From assembly GCF_029784165.1 (NCBI RefSeq), contig NC_073695.1, forward strand, positions 59,362,469-59,426,468: a DNA stretch of 64,000 nt, given 5' to 3'. Origin of the DNA: Wyeomyia smithii (Eukaryota; Arthropoda; Insecta; Diptera; Culicidae). This document shows, piece after piece, positions 23,871-33,329 of the stretch (the first letter of the stretch is position 1; every line of letters starts with the position of its first letter). The notes under the pieces were generated by a model, which had not been told where the DNA came from, did no database searches, and saw only the letters and a list, made by a program, of their open reading frames with translations. Position numbers and translations under genes: made by a program.

Positions 23871-23900
23871 TTACGGTCGTGAACTGTCTGTTCCCAAATG

Positions 23901-23913
23901 GTTTAGCGATGTT
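23901..23913. repeat. 13-bp target-site duplication, right copy
   Basis: Exact repeat of 17,548-17,560, immediately outside the retrotransposon's 5' end. Confidence 0.9.
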
Positions 23914-24239
23914 ATTTCGGCCTATTTCTGTCTACTTCGTTCATTTATGTTGAGAAATATTATTACAAGATCAAAACCGAAACCGATAAATAATTTCCAG
24001 AATCAACGCACGCAACGTGCGTAATTCTCATTTCTAGAAAAAATGTCAAAATACGTTTGAGGAAAATAACGTCGTGATTTCATCGTGAAATTCATCGAAG
24101 CAAGCGCCATTTTTTTTTTTAACTGAGCTGGTGATTAACTCCAGTGTACGTGAGAATGAATAATCTATCATTTTTGAAGAATCGAAATCACTGACGAGAC
24201 GAGCAAGGAAGAAGTTTACAACCTCCATTTCTTGCCCCA
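23914..24239. other. No gene recognised
   Basis: AT-rich flank of the retrotransposon. Nothing is supported. Confidence 0.4.
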
Positions 24240-24439
24240 ACTTTCACATGCCAAATTTGACCCAATTTGCTTGATTATTTTCCGAGTTATGCGGGAGTTT
24301 GTATTTCACTTGTATGGGTGACATGAGTGAGATTTAATAGTCTCCAGAACACGTTTCTCTCCATAACTGTTGAACCACAAGTCCAATCTTTATAAAATTC
24401 GAAAGTTAAGGGTTTTTTAGGTAGCCCGTTCAATTTTGT

Positions 24440-24688
24440 TAAGGGGAAACGTCGTTGAATCTAAAAATGGCCGACTTCGGTGCACCACTTCGAATTTTCA
24501 AAAGCACAAGACTCAGAAATAGTTAATGCGTTCCCTGTGAAAACGCTATTTTTTGTTTGCATCACCACAGAAAAAAAATAGAATTTTCACAGGGAACGCA
24601 ATAACTATTTCCGAGTCTTGTGTCTTTGAAAATTCGAAGTGGTGGCTCGAAGTCGGCCATTTTTGGATTCAACGACGTTTCACCCTAA
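24440..24688. mobile_element. ~250-bp palindromic MITE inside the composite repeat
   Basis: Two arms of about 105 bp (GGGGAAACGTCGTTGAATCT on the left and its complement on the right) face each other across a loop of ~35 bp near 24,548-24,580. TAA or TTAA lies at the junctions. Removing it rejoins the leg repeat AATTTTGTT with ATCGGGTGTGTAG, as seen uninterrupted at 53,280-53,310. Confidence 0.82.
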
Positions 24689-24869
24689 AATCGGGTGTGT
24701 AGTTTCTGAGATAATGAACCTTCGTGATTTTCACATTTTGTTAAATAACATTTAAACTAAAAATTCTAATATAATAAAATCAAATCGGGTTTTATGGGGC
24801 CTTTCATTTGAGAATAATTTTATGAAAATCGGTCCTGCCATCTCTGAGAAAACCGAGTGAGATAGAAAA

Positions 24870-24990
24870 GTTGCACATACACATACACGCACACACATGC
24901 GCGCACACACACGCACACGCACACGCGCACACACACTCGCACACATACACACACACTCACACGCGCGCACACACACACACTCATACATAC
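24870..24990. repeat. (CA)n-type microsatellite
   Basis: Imperfect CA and CACG dinucleotide run of about 120 bp. Sister copies of the composite repeat carry a GT or GTAT run at the same place, so it is part of that element. Confidence 0.9.
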
Positions 24991-25045
24991 AGAAAATGCT
25001 CAGCTCGGCCTCGTCGAACTGAGTCAAGTGATATATGAGCCGTTG

Positions 25046-25257
25046 CGGAACAGAGTGGTCTATGTGCCATCGAGCAAATTGTTCAGGAGAAGCAATTTTC
25101 GAAAAATCTCTGAATAAAATTCTATTCAACGGATTCTTTCAAACAAAATATTCTAATATAAAGGTTATGAAGTGGTTTCACATGGGGATACATAAAATTA
25201 ACAGTTTCTTTGCGAAATCGGTGATTTTATCTCACCAATGTACATAGACCGCTCTGA
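25046..25257. mobile_element. ~212-bp MITE-like element, CAGAGTGGTCTATGT termini
   Basis: Starts CGGAACAGAGTGGTCTATGT and ends with the imperfect inverse ACATAGACCGCTCTGA (14 of 16). It has no coding capacity. A second copy of the head starts at 25,295. A similar terminal motif (GAGTGGACCATGTAC) occurs inside 26,866-28,413. Confidence 0.6.
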
Positions 25258-25294
25258 CTTCATATATATATTCACTGGAATCCTCAAATCGTTT

Positions 25295-25613
25295 CGGAAC
25301 AGAGTGGTCTATGTACACAAACCTGGTAAATGACAAAGAAAATGACGGTAACTCGTATAAAATGGCTAGTGTCACATGTTATATGGTACATATAGCATGT
25401 CACATGGAAGATGTCACGTGTAACATACATGTAACACAACATGTTGCATATTACATAATATTTTACATGTTACATTTTTCGTGTTACATGACGTGTAACA
25501 TGTTACATATTACGTGTGACATGTACAGAACAAGTGACATGTTACTTATCACATGTAATATGCTACATGTTACGTGTAACATGATAGTATTACACCGATT
25601 TATGTACATAGAC
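25295..25613. mobile_element. Second CAGAGTGGTCTATGT-headed element, with a palindrome-rich core
   Basis: Opens CGGAACAGAGTGGTCTATGT and closes with GTACATAGAC at 25,604-25,613. The core at 25,371-25,590 is almost entirely built of short palindromes such as ACATGT and GTAACATGTTAC, in both orientations and roughly every 10-11 bp. Reading frames through it give a cysteine-rich periodic peptide that is only a by-product of the repeats. Confidence 0.55.
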
Positions 25614-25633
25614 TAAATTTCAAAAATCAAACT

Positions 25634-26080
25634 AAATTTCCCCGAGTTTGAAAATATTTCAAATAAAGGGGCAACAATGGCGCCATTTTGAATTTTTGAG
25701 AATCTTTTGAAAAAACAGCGTAAATGGTGATTCTACGAAACCGGTTTTGGCATAGTTTCAGTATATTTCACAAAGCAAAATAATATCGATTATTTTTGAG
25801 CATTAATGGTAATGCGCTAATATTTTAAAGTGGTAGTCAAATTATATCTTATTTTGAGTAAAAAAGTCTCAGAAATCGAATGGTAGGTGTCTGATTTACG
25901 TAAAATGTAAAAATGATGGGTAAAAAGATGCTAATATGTGGACAAACTCTTAGAATTTTGTTATTGGTCTTGAAACAAAATGGCGTCGAAAAAACATCAA
26001 AAATTACCGGTTTCTCAAGAATTCAAAATGGCGCCATTGTTGCCCCTTTAGTTGAAATATGTTCAAACTCCGGGAAATTT
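25634..26080. mobile_element. ~447-bp MITE with ~69-bp inverted arms
   Basis: The left arm 25,634-25,702 starts AAATTTCCCCGAGTTTGAAA and includes GGGGCAACAATGGCGCCATT. The right arm 26,012-26,080 is its inverse complement with a few mismatches. The interior is AT-rich with no supported gene. Confidence 0.82.
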
Positions 26081-26149
26081 ATTTTCGCATCAAACTTCCT
26101 AGAAAAATCATACATAGAAGCCAAGGCAAAAAAATTGTTGCACTGTGCT

Positions 26150-26540
26150 TTTCGTCAAATTCCTTTACTGAACATTAACAAATTTTCAATGGAAAAGAAT
26201 CACATATCCTAGCTTTGAATTATGATTTAGAGAGGTTTTGCATGTTTCACGTAGTTTTGTGAATAATATCTCGAGTTTGAGTAATCAGATACCTGTTAAT
26301 TTTCCTCAAATGTCTTTCCTGAACATCATGGAACTTTTTAATGAAAAAATCACTAGTCATCACTTTGAATTTCGAATAAGAGGCATATTCAGTATAAAAA
26401 TTCATAACTTTGCATGTTTTACGTAGTTTTGTGCATAATATCTAAGGTTTTAGTAATCAGATACCTATTTCTTTTCCTTAAAAGTCTTCCCTGAACATCA
26501 CCGAACATCTTCATGTAAAAAAAACTTACACGTCATGACT
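26150..26540 (+). repeat. ~174-bp direct repeats, about 2.5 copies
   Basis: Blocks TTGCATGTTT(C/T)ACGTAGTTTTGTG and AATCAGATACCT, then TCTTTCCTGAACATCA, recur with a spacing of about 174 bp (for example 26,237 and 26,411). They are diverged. Function unknown. Confidence 0.72.
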
Positions 26541-26865
26541 TTTTTTATTTAGAACAATTTAAAAAGATGATGATGCAGTTTTTCTCGGTACTGTTATACT
26601 TTTGTTACGTGGACTTAAACCCAAATCCAGAATACGTCTTCACGTTACTCTTTCTATGGATAAGTTATCTTCTATCTTTTCAAATACCGCTCAGAAATGT
26701 TTACGGCCTCCGTTGTTCATTTAAAGTACCACCGGGAGGATCAGCATTCTAGAGGACATTCAGCCATCTTCAGCGTTGGGTTGTATCATTTGGATTTCGG
26801 TTTGATGAATTGAAACAAAATTACCCTGATCTCAAATTTTGAATTTTTTCAATTTTTAGCGGAAA

Positions 26866-28413
26866 TGGTCGGTGTTAAGTCAGACCGGACCAAGTGACAT
26901 GTTGATCATTTCGGGAAAAACGAGTTTGAAGTTTGTTTCTCTGGCAATTTTGAAGTTTCCAATATTTTTGCGCAGTTTTGATGTTATATGTTGGAGTAAC
27001 TCTCTAACTGTATCATGCAATATGACAATTGAAAAAAAGGAGTGCCGTGAGCTCAAAAAGCACAGGTTTGTAACTGATTAAATGTACTTGGTCCACTCTA
27101 ATTGAATCAAAGAAGAATCGTTAATGACTTGGTCCATTATGACTGAACAATTGAACAAATAATTTTAGTCTATTGATCGTCGAACAGTCAAAAAGTTTTT
27201 AATCTATGTGGTTAGCTTCTGCAACATCAACAATTATTGAAAATAGTTTGAATAAACGTTAAACTGTGTTTGTTTCAACAAATCAATGGTAGGAGCGGAA
27301 TGTTTTAATGGAACAAAAATATGGTTAATTCACTCAATTAAGTTATTCTTAATCATCCACTTTCTCTGCAACTTCGGCCAAAATTGCCGTAGAATTGATA
27401 ATGGACTGGATGGTTTCCTCGTGTTTTGGTTCTGGAATTTCTGTCACGTTCGGATGTAGTGCTTCAAGGACAGCTTCATGAAAAGTTGGCACAGGTTCTC
27501 CATTATTGATTAGAAAATAATATTGAATAGATATCGACAACATGCTTTACACACTTAAATGTCAATCGAGTCAGCTCCTTCTTGTATTAATATGAAAGGT
27601 CTTCTCTAAACAATCGCTTTAAAATAGCTTGCATAAAACAGTAACAAACATACACTTACCACTTATTTCAACCTCCTGAGGATATAATTCATTGGTAAAA
27701 TCATCAAGTTTTAAGTCAGTATTATTACTGTAACTTTAACTTCTTTCTGAAATTGTAAAATGTTGGTCACCCACACAAATGACTAACGTTTCTCATTTAC
27801 GTGTTCAATCAGAGTGGACCATGTACATTTTCCTCATTTACTGGTAAAGTATACTTTTTTGACTAACGGGCAAAGAAGCATTCCGATAAGTTGCCTGATA
27901 GTGTTGAAATTCATTTATGTTGACTTAAAACCGACGCTGTAAATTCCGATGATTTCAACTTTTTTCTGCTTAACACATGGTTCACTTTGTCTGCACACTA
28001 TAAGGCATGATATCGGGTCATGTTAGTGACAGCAATAAACGGTCCAAAAACACATTCAAAACCACGGCAGTGCGTGAAACTTCACAGATTCCGATGGAGG
28101 GTGAGTGAAAGAGATCTCTGGTACAAAGAAATCCGGAAAAACGCTTGAAACTTCTTCCGTCCGTTCGCTTTTATCAATAGCTGACCGCAGGCAGTCTCCT
28201 TGAAAATAAACACTTGGTCCATTCTAACTGAACACTGTAATCGCTTTTCATTGGTCATGCAGACAAAAATCATGCTGTTATTTCTGCTGTTTTAGAGATA
28301 AATAAAATCTGATTGTTGTGTGATGTAGCTTAAGAAAATCTTCATCCAATACTATCATTAACTCGTTTTTTTCCAATTTTGCGACTTGGTCCGGTCTGAC
28401 TTAACACCGACCA
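26866..28413. mobile_element. 1,548-bp element with 30-bp perfect terminal inverted repeats
   Basis: The first 30 bases, beginning TGGTCGGTGTTAAGTCAGAC, are the exact inverse complement of the last 30. Further variants of the terminal motif (ACTTGGTCC plus A/T-rich tail) lie inside, near 27,087, 27,129, 27,817 (inverted) and 28,213. A 64-codon minus frame at 27,543-27,349 is the longest open frame; it matches nothing I know. No transposase is visible, so it is non-autonomous or a deletion derivative. I could not define a target duplication. Confidence 0.78.
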
Positions 28414-28496
28414 AATGTCAAAAATTTACGCCCGTCATCGATCGTTAGGTCGGGTTATCTACTACATGAAAATGGAATTCCGTAACGCTCGATTTA

Positions 28497-28566
28497 ATTG
28501 ATGTTATTCCCTCTGTCTCTGAGGTGTACAGTAATACACGCCAGAGACGGAGGCAATAACATCAAT
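28497..28566. repeat. 70-bp hairpin
   Basis: Arms of 25 bp (ATTGATGTTATTCCCTCTGT onward, 28,497-28,521, versus 28,542-28,566) with two mismatches enclose a 20-bp loop. It lies between the TIR element and the outer inverted repeat. Confidence 0.8.
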
Positions 28567-28708
28567 GAAATAAAAATTACCATTGGTAAAAAAATTACAA
28601 ATTTGAGATAATGGTAAATATTTTTTTAGAGCAGAGGAACGTGAAGACGTATTCTGGGTTTAGATATGAGTTCACGTAACAAAAGCATAACAATACCATG
28701 AAAAACTG

Positions 28709-30030
28709 TGAAAAGCTATGAGCAAATTTCGTTTTACTCATCTTGATTTTAGAGGAAAAATAAACTTCTCCTCTCTCAACAACCGTGAGTTGCCTGTTGT
28801 TGGAGAGAGCGTATTACTACTCTTAATTTGACTCATCATAGGTCCAGTCGGACTCATACTGTTCTCATATTTCTACGTCTGGATTTGTTTTGAAGTGCTT
28901 TGTTTTTTTTTTCTGGCCAGCAAACAAAATTATAAGCAAAGATCGATCGATTTTCTATTGAAAATAACTTTGTCGGGTCCTGATATTTGCAAATAAATGT
29001 CTTATTTATCTTTTTGCTAATGATGGGTCAGTTGAAGATGTTCTATAGAGAATATGATGTGTTACAGCTGTTTTAGTGGGGTAAGATTTAACAAAAAGAA
29101 AAAGTAGGAGGGTGGTATTCAAGACACGACCGCATGACGTTGGACTACGGTATTCTTATATTCCATTAAAACAAATAATAGAGAGAATTGCAACTCTAGT
29201 ATTTGCTGCAATTTTATCTAACAGTGCATTTCTGGATGCTGAGACGTTAAAACGTTATAAATAATAATATATACTAAAAGAATGGATATCTTTTATTTAA
29301 TCGCTGTCATTTCATACATATTCGAATCAACCCTTTGTAGTTGGTAGTGCATCAAACTACCAAGACAATCATTTAATTGAGCGAATTGGTAAAATTTTCC
29401 TATCTAAGCAAAAAGCAAACTTTACGAAACTATCTGAAATTGGAGCCCAGAACGATTCAACCGAAAATTTTAAATTTGAAAATTGTTTGACATTTAATCG
29501 ATAAACCTCATGCTAGGTTAGTTCCAGCCCAGCATATCACTTCATGTATTTGGAAAAAAATACGTTTGGTTCAATAACTCAATAAAGCAAGAGCTCAATC
29601 ACACGTTTTTCGGTAGTTGTTATCAAGGTTTGGGCGAGTGACAGGAAAATATCTTAACTTCTTCAGTTGTGATTTAGAGCATTTCTAATTGTTTTGTTAT
29701 TTGTCACGATAGCGACAAGTTTGTTTCTTTCTCTGTGTGCGAGAAACAAAATCAAAACCGCGCACCGAGAAACAAAAACGAAAATTTAATGAATGCTCAT
29801 TGAGAAAACTTGCAACTCTTTTTACCAATAACTTATGATACTCAAAAGAACCCGTTTTGATCTAAATCAAATTTCTAGTAAATAAGTGTTGATCATTCAT
29901 AGGTAGTAATTTTTCCTCGATGAATGAAGACTGGCTGAAGAAGTTAAAATCGCTGCTGTCAAATCAAATTCACAACTGTGTTCGTTAAGACGTTTTAATA
30001 TTTTCAATGACAATAATAATCTTCGATAAA
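28709..30030. other. No gene recognised
   Basis: AT-rich. A small hairpin (CTCTCTCAACAAC / GTTGTTGGAGAGAG) lies at about 28,772-28,809. Nothing else is supported. Confidence 0.45.
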
Positions 30031-30034
30031 CACC

Positions 30035-30350
30035 CGCTATAGTTATTCACACACATGCTATAACTATCTAAACACGCGTTAAAACTATTCATACACACGC
30101 TGTAGCTATAGCTATCCATACACACGCTATTCCTTTCCATACATCCGATACAACTATCTATACACACGCATAAGCTATCCAACCATGTGCTATTACTATC
30201 CATACATACGCTATAACTAATCATACACACGCAGCAGCTATCCACACACAAGCTATAACTATCCGTACACACGCTGAAGATATACACGCAATAGCCATAA
30301 TATGCTACACATGCTAGTGTCTTACACACGATATAGCTAGCCATACACAC
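30035..30350. repeat. 21-bp minisatellite, about 15 units
   Basis: Degenerate units like CTATCCATACACACGCTATAA repeat every 21 bp with occasional indels. The minus-strand frame is open and reads as a heptapeptide repeat of the type SVCMDSY, a consequence of the 21-bp period. I do not regard it as a gene. Confidence 0.88.
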
Positions 30351-31599
30351 GCAACAGCGCCATCCCTATCATCGCAAATGTCATAGCAATACAGATGCAC
30401 ATACGCTATATGTGCACACTGCACACACACTAAATGGCGGTAGCTTTCCTAGTGGCGGTGCTGGCTCGTGCAGTTTCTGGCAGTTCTGGCAGTTTCGTGC
30501 AGTTTTCACCCAACGATATCTGAATTGGATTACCGCTGGTGGGGTCCAACTCAGATCGAAGGAGCACCGAACTGAATGAAGAAATGCAGCTTCCCACTAC
30601 CTCCGCCGCTGCTGCCTGATACCACCGCTCTAGTTCTGCTGCAGCTCTGTTTGGCCGCTGGAATCAGCCACCGCTGCTGATTATACAAGACCGGCCAGGT
30701 GGCCTTTCACTTGTTAACTGATGAATGCTATGAGACGACACAGGCTATTATATAGCCCAAAGCAAAAATCCATCCGCGAGCAAACAAGAAGCTAGCTTGT
30801 GATTGGTTGAATGTGCACGACTTTTAACACAACTTTTAACTAGTTTAGTATCGAAAACATATTTAAATTATTATATGACAATCTTGCGCAATATTTCCCC
30901 TATCAATCAAGCCATTGGTGTTTAGAATCTGTTCAGTGGTAATGATAAAAGAAGCATTTTAAAACGGTGTTGAAACACCTGTTGCAGCTACCGAAAGCGA
31001 GCTCGTTATTGGTTGAAAGCTGTGAGACTGTTTACAAAGTCAGATCGGTTGTATCCGTTAGTGTCGACTGTGCTTGTGAAGAGAGGTGGTGATTGGTTGC
31101 TCGGTATGATTTAGACAATCGATGTGATTTACCAATTTTTCAATAGTGTATCTCAAACAATAGGTTATTTTTGTTACATAAATTCAACCGTAAAAGAATT
31201 TCTGATCGGTTGATGCCAAAACCTCGAAATTCTGAAAAGAAATGACTGATATATAAGCGCTCAAAACCTGACCACTTTTCCCTGGTTTTCCCCGGTTGAA
31301 TTACTAGATTTTCAAATTCAGGTGCCTAACTTCGATATAGACGTTAGTCCAACGTCAAAAGGTTCGAGTTGAACGGGTTTTGGTAATATTTATATAATAA
31401 TTCTTATTCTAGACGACATACATATCTAATTTAAACATATTTGATGTAAAAAAGTATTAGCTTTTGAATGGTGGGGGTTTCATATATATTCCCATTGTTG
31501 ATATTATTCCCCACGTGAGAAAAAAAGTGTTTCGCACCACCTCGCTTTCAAAATAGTACCGGTCATACTCTCGTGAATCATAATCACTTGACAGCTCGC
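30351..31599. other. No gene recognised; possible promoter-like region
   Basis: GC-richer at 30,430-30,720. Three copies of ATTGGTTG (inverted CCAAT type) occur at 30,802, 31,008 and 31,092, with TATA-like strings at 30,748 and 31,249. No coding sequence is recognised nearby. Confidence 0.4.
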
Positions 31600-31602
31600 T
31601 TA

Positions 31603-32035
31603 TGTCGTTTTCGTTTTCGCGGTGTAGCTACACTCAAACGACACTTTTGACACCGTAAATGTTTTATTTGGCTTCTCGGACTACCCTTTTTCTGTCTCTG
31701 ACTACACTTTTTCTGTCCCTGACTACACCCGAAAAAAGCAAAGTGTACTGTAGGAAGTTACCAACACATTCACACGTATGTGTCAAAACTGGTTCGTTTT
31801 GGTTCTCGTTCCACGTGGTAAAGTGCCAGGTAAATTTTTTTTCAGCACATTTGCGAGATGGACATATGAAATGGAAACGAGACAAAATGATGAATGCGAT
31901 AATGACCAAAACAAAACGAATTGACAGCTATTCCATTATTACGCATATTAATGCAACGACACTGAAAATGTTTTATTTGAAGCTGCAAAGTATAGTCCAA
32001 AAAAGTGTAGCCACACCGCGAAAACGAAAACGACA
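31603..32035. mobile_element. 433-bp MITE with TTA target duplication
   Basis: Ends are TGTCGTTTTCGTTTTCGCGG and its inverse complement, about 30 bp of near-perfect terminal repeat. TTA flanks both sides (31,600-31,602 and 32,036-32,038), which fits the PIF/Harbinger superfamily. Inside near 31,680-31,730 is a short tandem duplication of GACTACACTTTTTCTGTC. No transposase. Confidence 0.85.
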
Positions 32036-32038
32036 TTA

Positions 32039-32611
32039 GATTTTCGCCGGAGGATGTCGAGCTGTAATAGCTGTCATAAGCGACAGCTTGACCAACAGAC
32101 ATAACGGAGATGAAAAATAGCAACCCGTTTGGCATTGCATATGTGCGCTGTCGTCAGTGGCTGTCGGGCTGTGTACTAAACATATGAGGAGCAGGAAAAG
32201 TTGTGCAATACAATGGGCATTAGTTTAAAAGTTGCTGTCAAGGAAAGACTGTTCTTTTTTGAAGCTTGGCGCAATCTCCGTTGAATCAATTACACACCAA
32301 AGTAACATTGCAAAATAAAATGAGTTTGAAAAATAGGTCGCAAATGTTTTCATGGGCACGTCTATCGCTTTGTTCGTCCACGCTGCGAGTATACTTAATT
32401 TGTTGTTGTTTTTCTCGTGCTCCGCTAGACCGACTTCAAAATAAAAAACAATGTTACTAATCCGGCTCAGAATGATCTGCTGATTTCTTTGCCCCCTTTT
32501 TCGTTCAGCAATAAAACTTGTGAGTTTATGCTTGAATTTAAGCTTGATGACTGCATATTTTGTAGTTGCTCTTGCGTAATTGACAGGCCCGGCGTCACAT
32601 TATTTTCCCGA
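32039..32611. other. No gene recognised
   Basis: Unremarkable sequence between two MITEs. Confidence 0.4.
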
Positions 32612-32619
32612 GTGGGTAG

Positions 32620-33101
32620 TAGAGATGGTCGGGTTTGGCTTTTTTCAAACCCGTACCCGATTTTTTTTCGGTTGAAACCCGAGCCCGACCCGAACCCGGA
32701 ACTTTTTTCTTCGATCAAACCCGAACCCGAAAATTTTATTTGTGTGGAACCCGAACCCGAAACTCTAAAACCCGAACCCGAGGTTTTATTTGGGGGTTGA
32801 TTTTTGTACCAATTTGAGGCTGCCCTGAAGCTTGAAGCTTCGAATGGTATTGGAATGTTAGTGATTTTTACTGTTGCTTGAAATAGACATTATCTTATAA
32901 AAATACTTGTTTTATATAGTCGGGTTTCAGGTTTTCAGACCTAAACCCGACAATTTCAAACCCGAACCCGAAATTTTTTTTTCTCACCAAACCCGAACCC
33001 AACCCGTACCCGACACTTTCAAAAATTTTCAAACCCGAACTCAACGGGTACGGGTCGGGTTCGGGTTTCGGGTTTGAAAACCCGACACCCGACCATCTCT
33101 A
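32620..33101. mobile_element. 482-bp hAT-type MITE
   Basis: Terminal repeats TAGAGATGGTCGGGT and its inverse complement, flanked by an exact 8-bp duplication GTGGGTAG (32,612-32,619 and 33,102-33,109). TIRs starting TAGAGATG with 8-bp duplications are characteristic of hAT elements. The interior has many AACCCGAACCCGAAA-like subterminal repeats in both orientations. No coding capacity. Confidence 0.92.
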
Positions 33102-33329
33102 GTGGGTAGTGAGGAATAGGTTCATGGGTGACAAAAGCGCAAGCAAGGGGGGGAGGGCACCTACTGATACCTGAACATAATTTTACGAAAAATCGACAGT
33201 GCATCAACAATAGGATGAAAATAAAATGTTTAAGAGAAATTAGATTCTCGAATTTCGTTCAGTAGTTATGTTTGCATAAAAAAATAGACTTTTTTGGATA
33301 GTGATAGAAAAAAAAACAAGACAGATAAT

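Larger units (their letters stand above)
17561..23900 (-). mobile_element. Full-length I-superfamily non-LTR retrotransposon with nested foldback insert
   Basis: A 6,340-bp unit bounded by 13-bp target duplications. In its own (minus) sense it starts CATTTGGGAACAG, has a 30-nt leader, then ORF1 (gag with CCHC knuckles), ORF2 (endonuclease, reverse transcriptase, RNase H), a 3' region and a short A-run at 17,571-17,561. An RNase H domain after the RT, with a CCHC gag, points to the I superfamily (I, LOA or Outcast groups; MosquI-type elements are the known mosquito examples). Without the ~0.96-kb foldback insert the element is about 5.4 kb, a normal full length. ORF1 is open but ORF2 is broken in several places, so this copy is not autonomous. 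Confidence 0.9.
24240..25032 (-). repeat. Composite mosquito repeat, copy 1 (partial, minus)
   Basis: Read on the minus strand it opens with a head block (GAGCTGAGCATTTTCTGTAT), a GT-rich microsatellite, then 'leg' units containing CTCAGAGATGG and GAAAGG. The same blocks recur at 46,011-46,885, 50,663-53,640 and 56,240-58,890. It is interrupted by the palindromic element at 24,440-24,688. The nature of the parent element is unknown and it has no coding capacity. Confidence 0.75.
26576..28708. repeat. Outer 72-bp inverted repeat around the 1.5-kb TIR element
   Basis: 26,576-26,647 (CAGTTTTTCTCGGTACTGTT onward) is inversely repeated at 28,637-28,708 with roughly 85-90 percent identity. Patchy similarity continues inward (CTCAAATTT ... 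TTTTT). Either a larger palindromic element encloses the TIR element or the TIR element inserted into it. Confidence 0.75.

Noticed and set aside
25311..25616. 101-codon plus frame with repeated CYM/CNM
   Set aside because: It follows from the palindromic ACATGT tract and has no independent coding signature.
26715..26760. RT fragment sharing ACCACCGGGAGGATCAG with copy A at 3,020
   Set aside because: A 17-bp match alone is not enough to call a gene fragment, although it may be a true relic.
29985..30350. 121-codon Cys-rich minus frame as a small secreted protein
   Set aside because: It is the translation of a 21-bp minisatellite; there is no signal peptide, promoter or conservation evidence.
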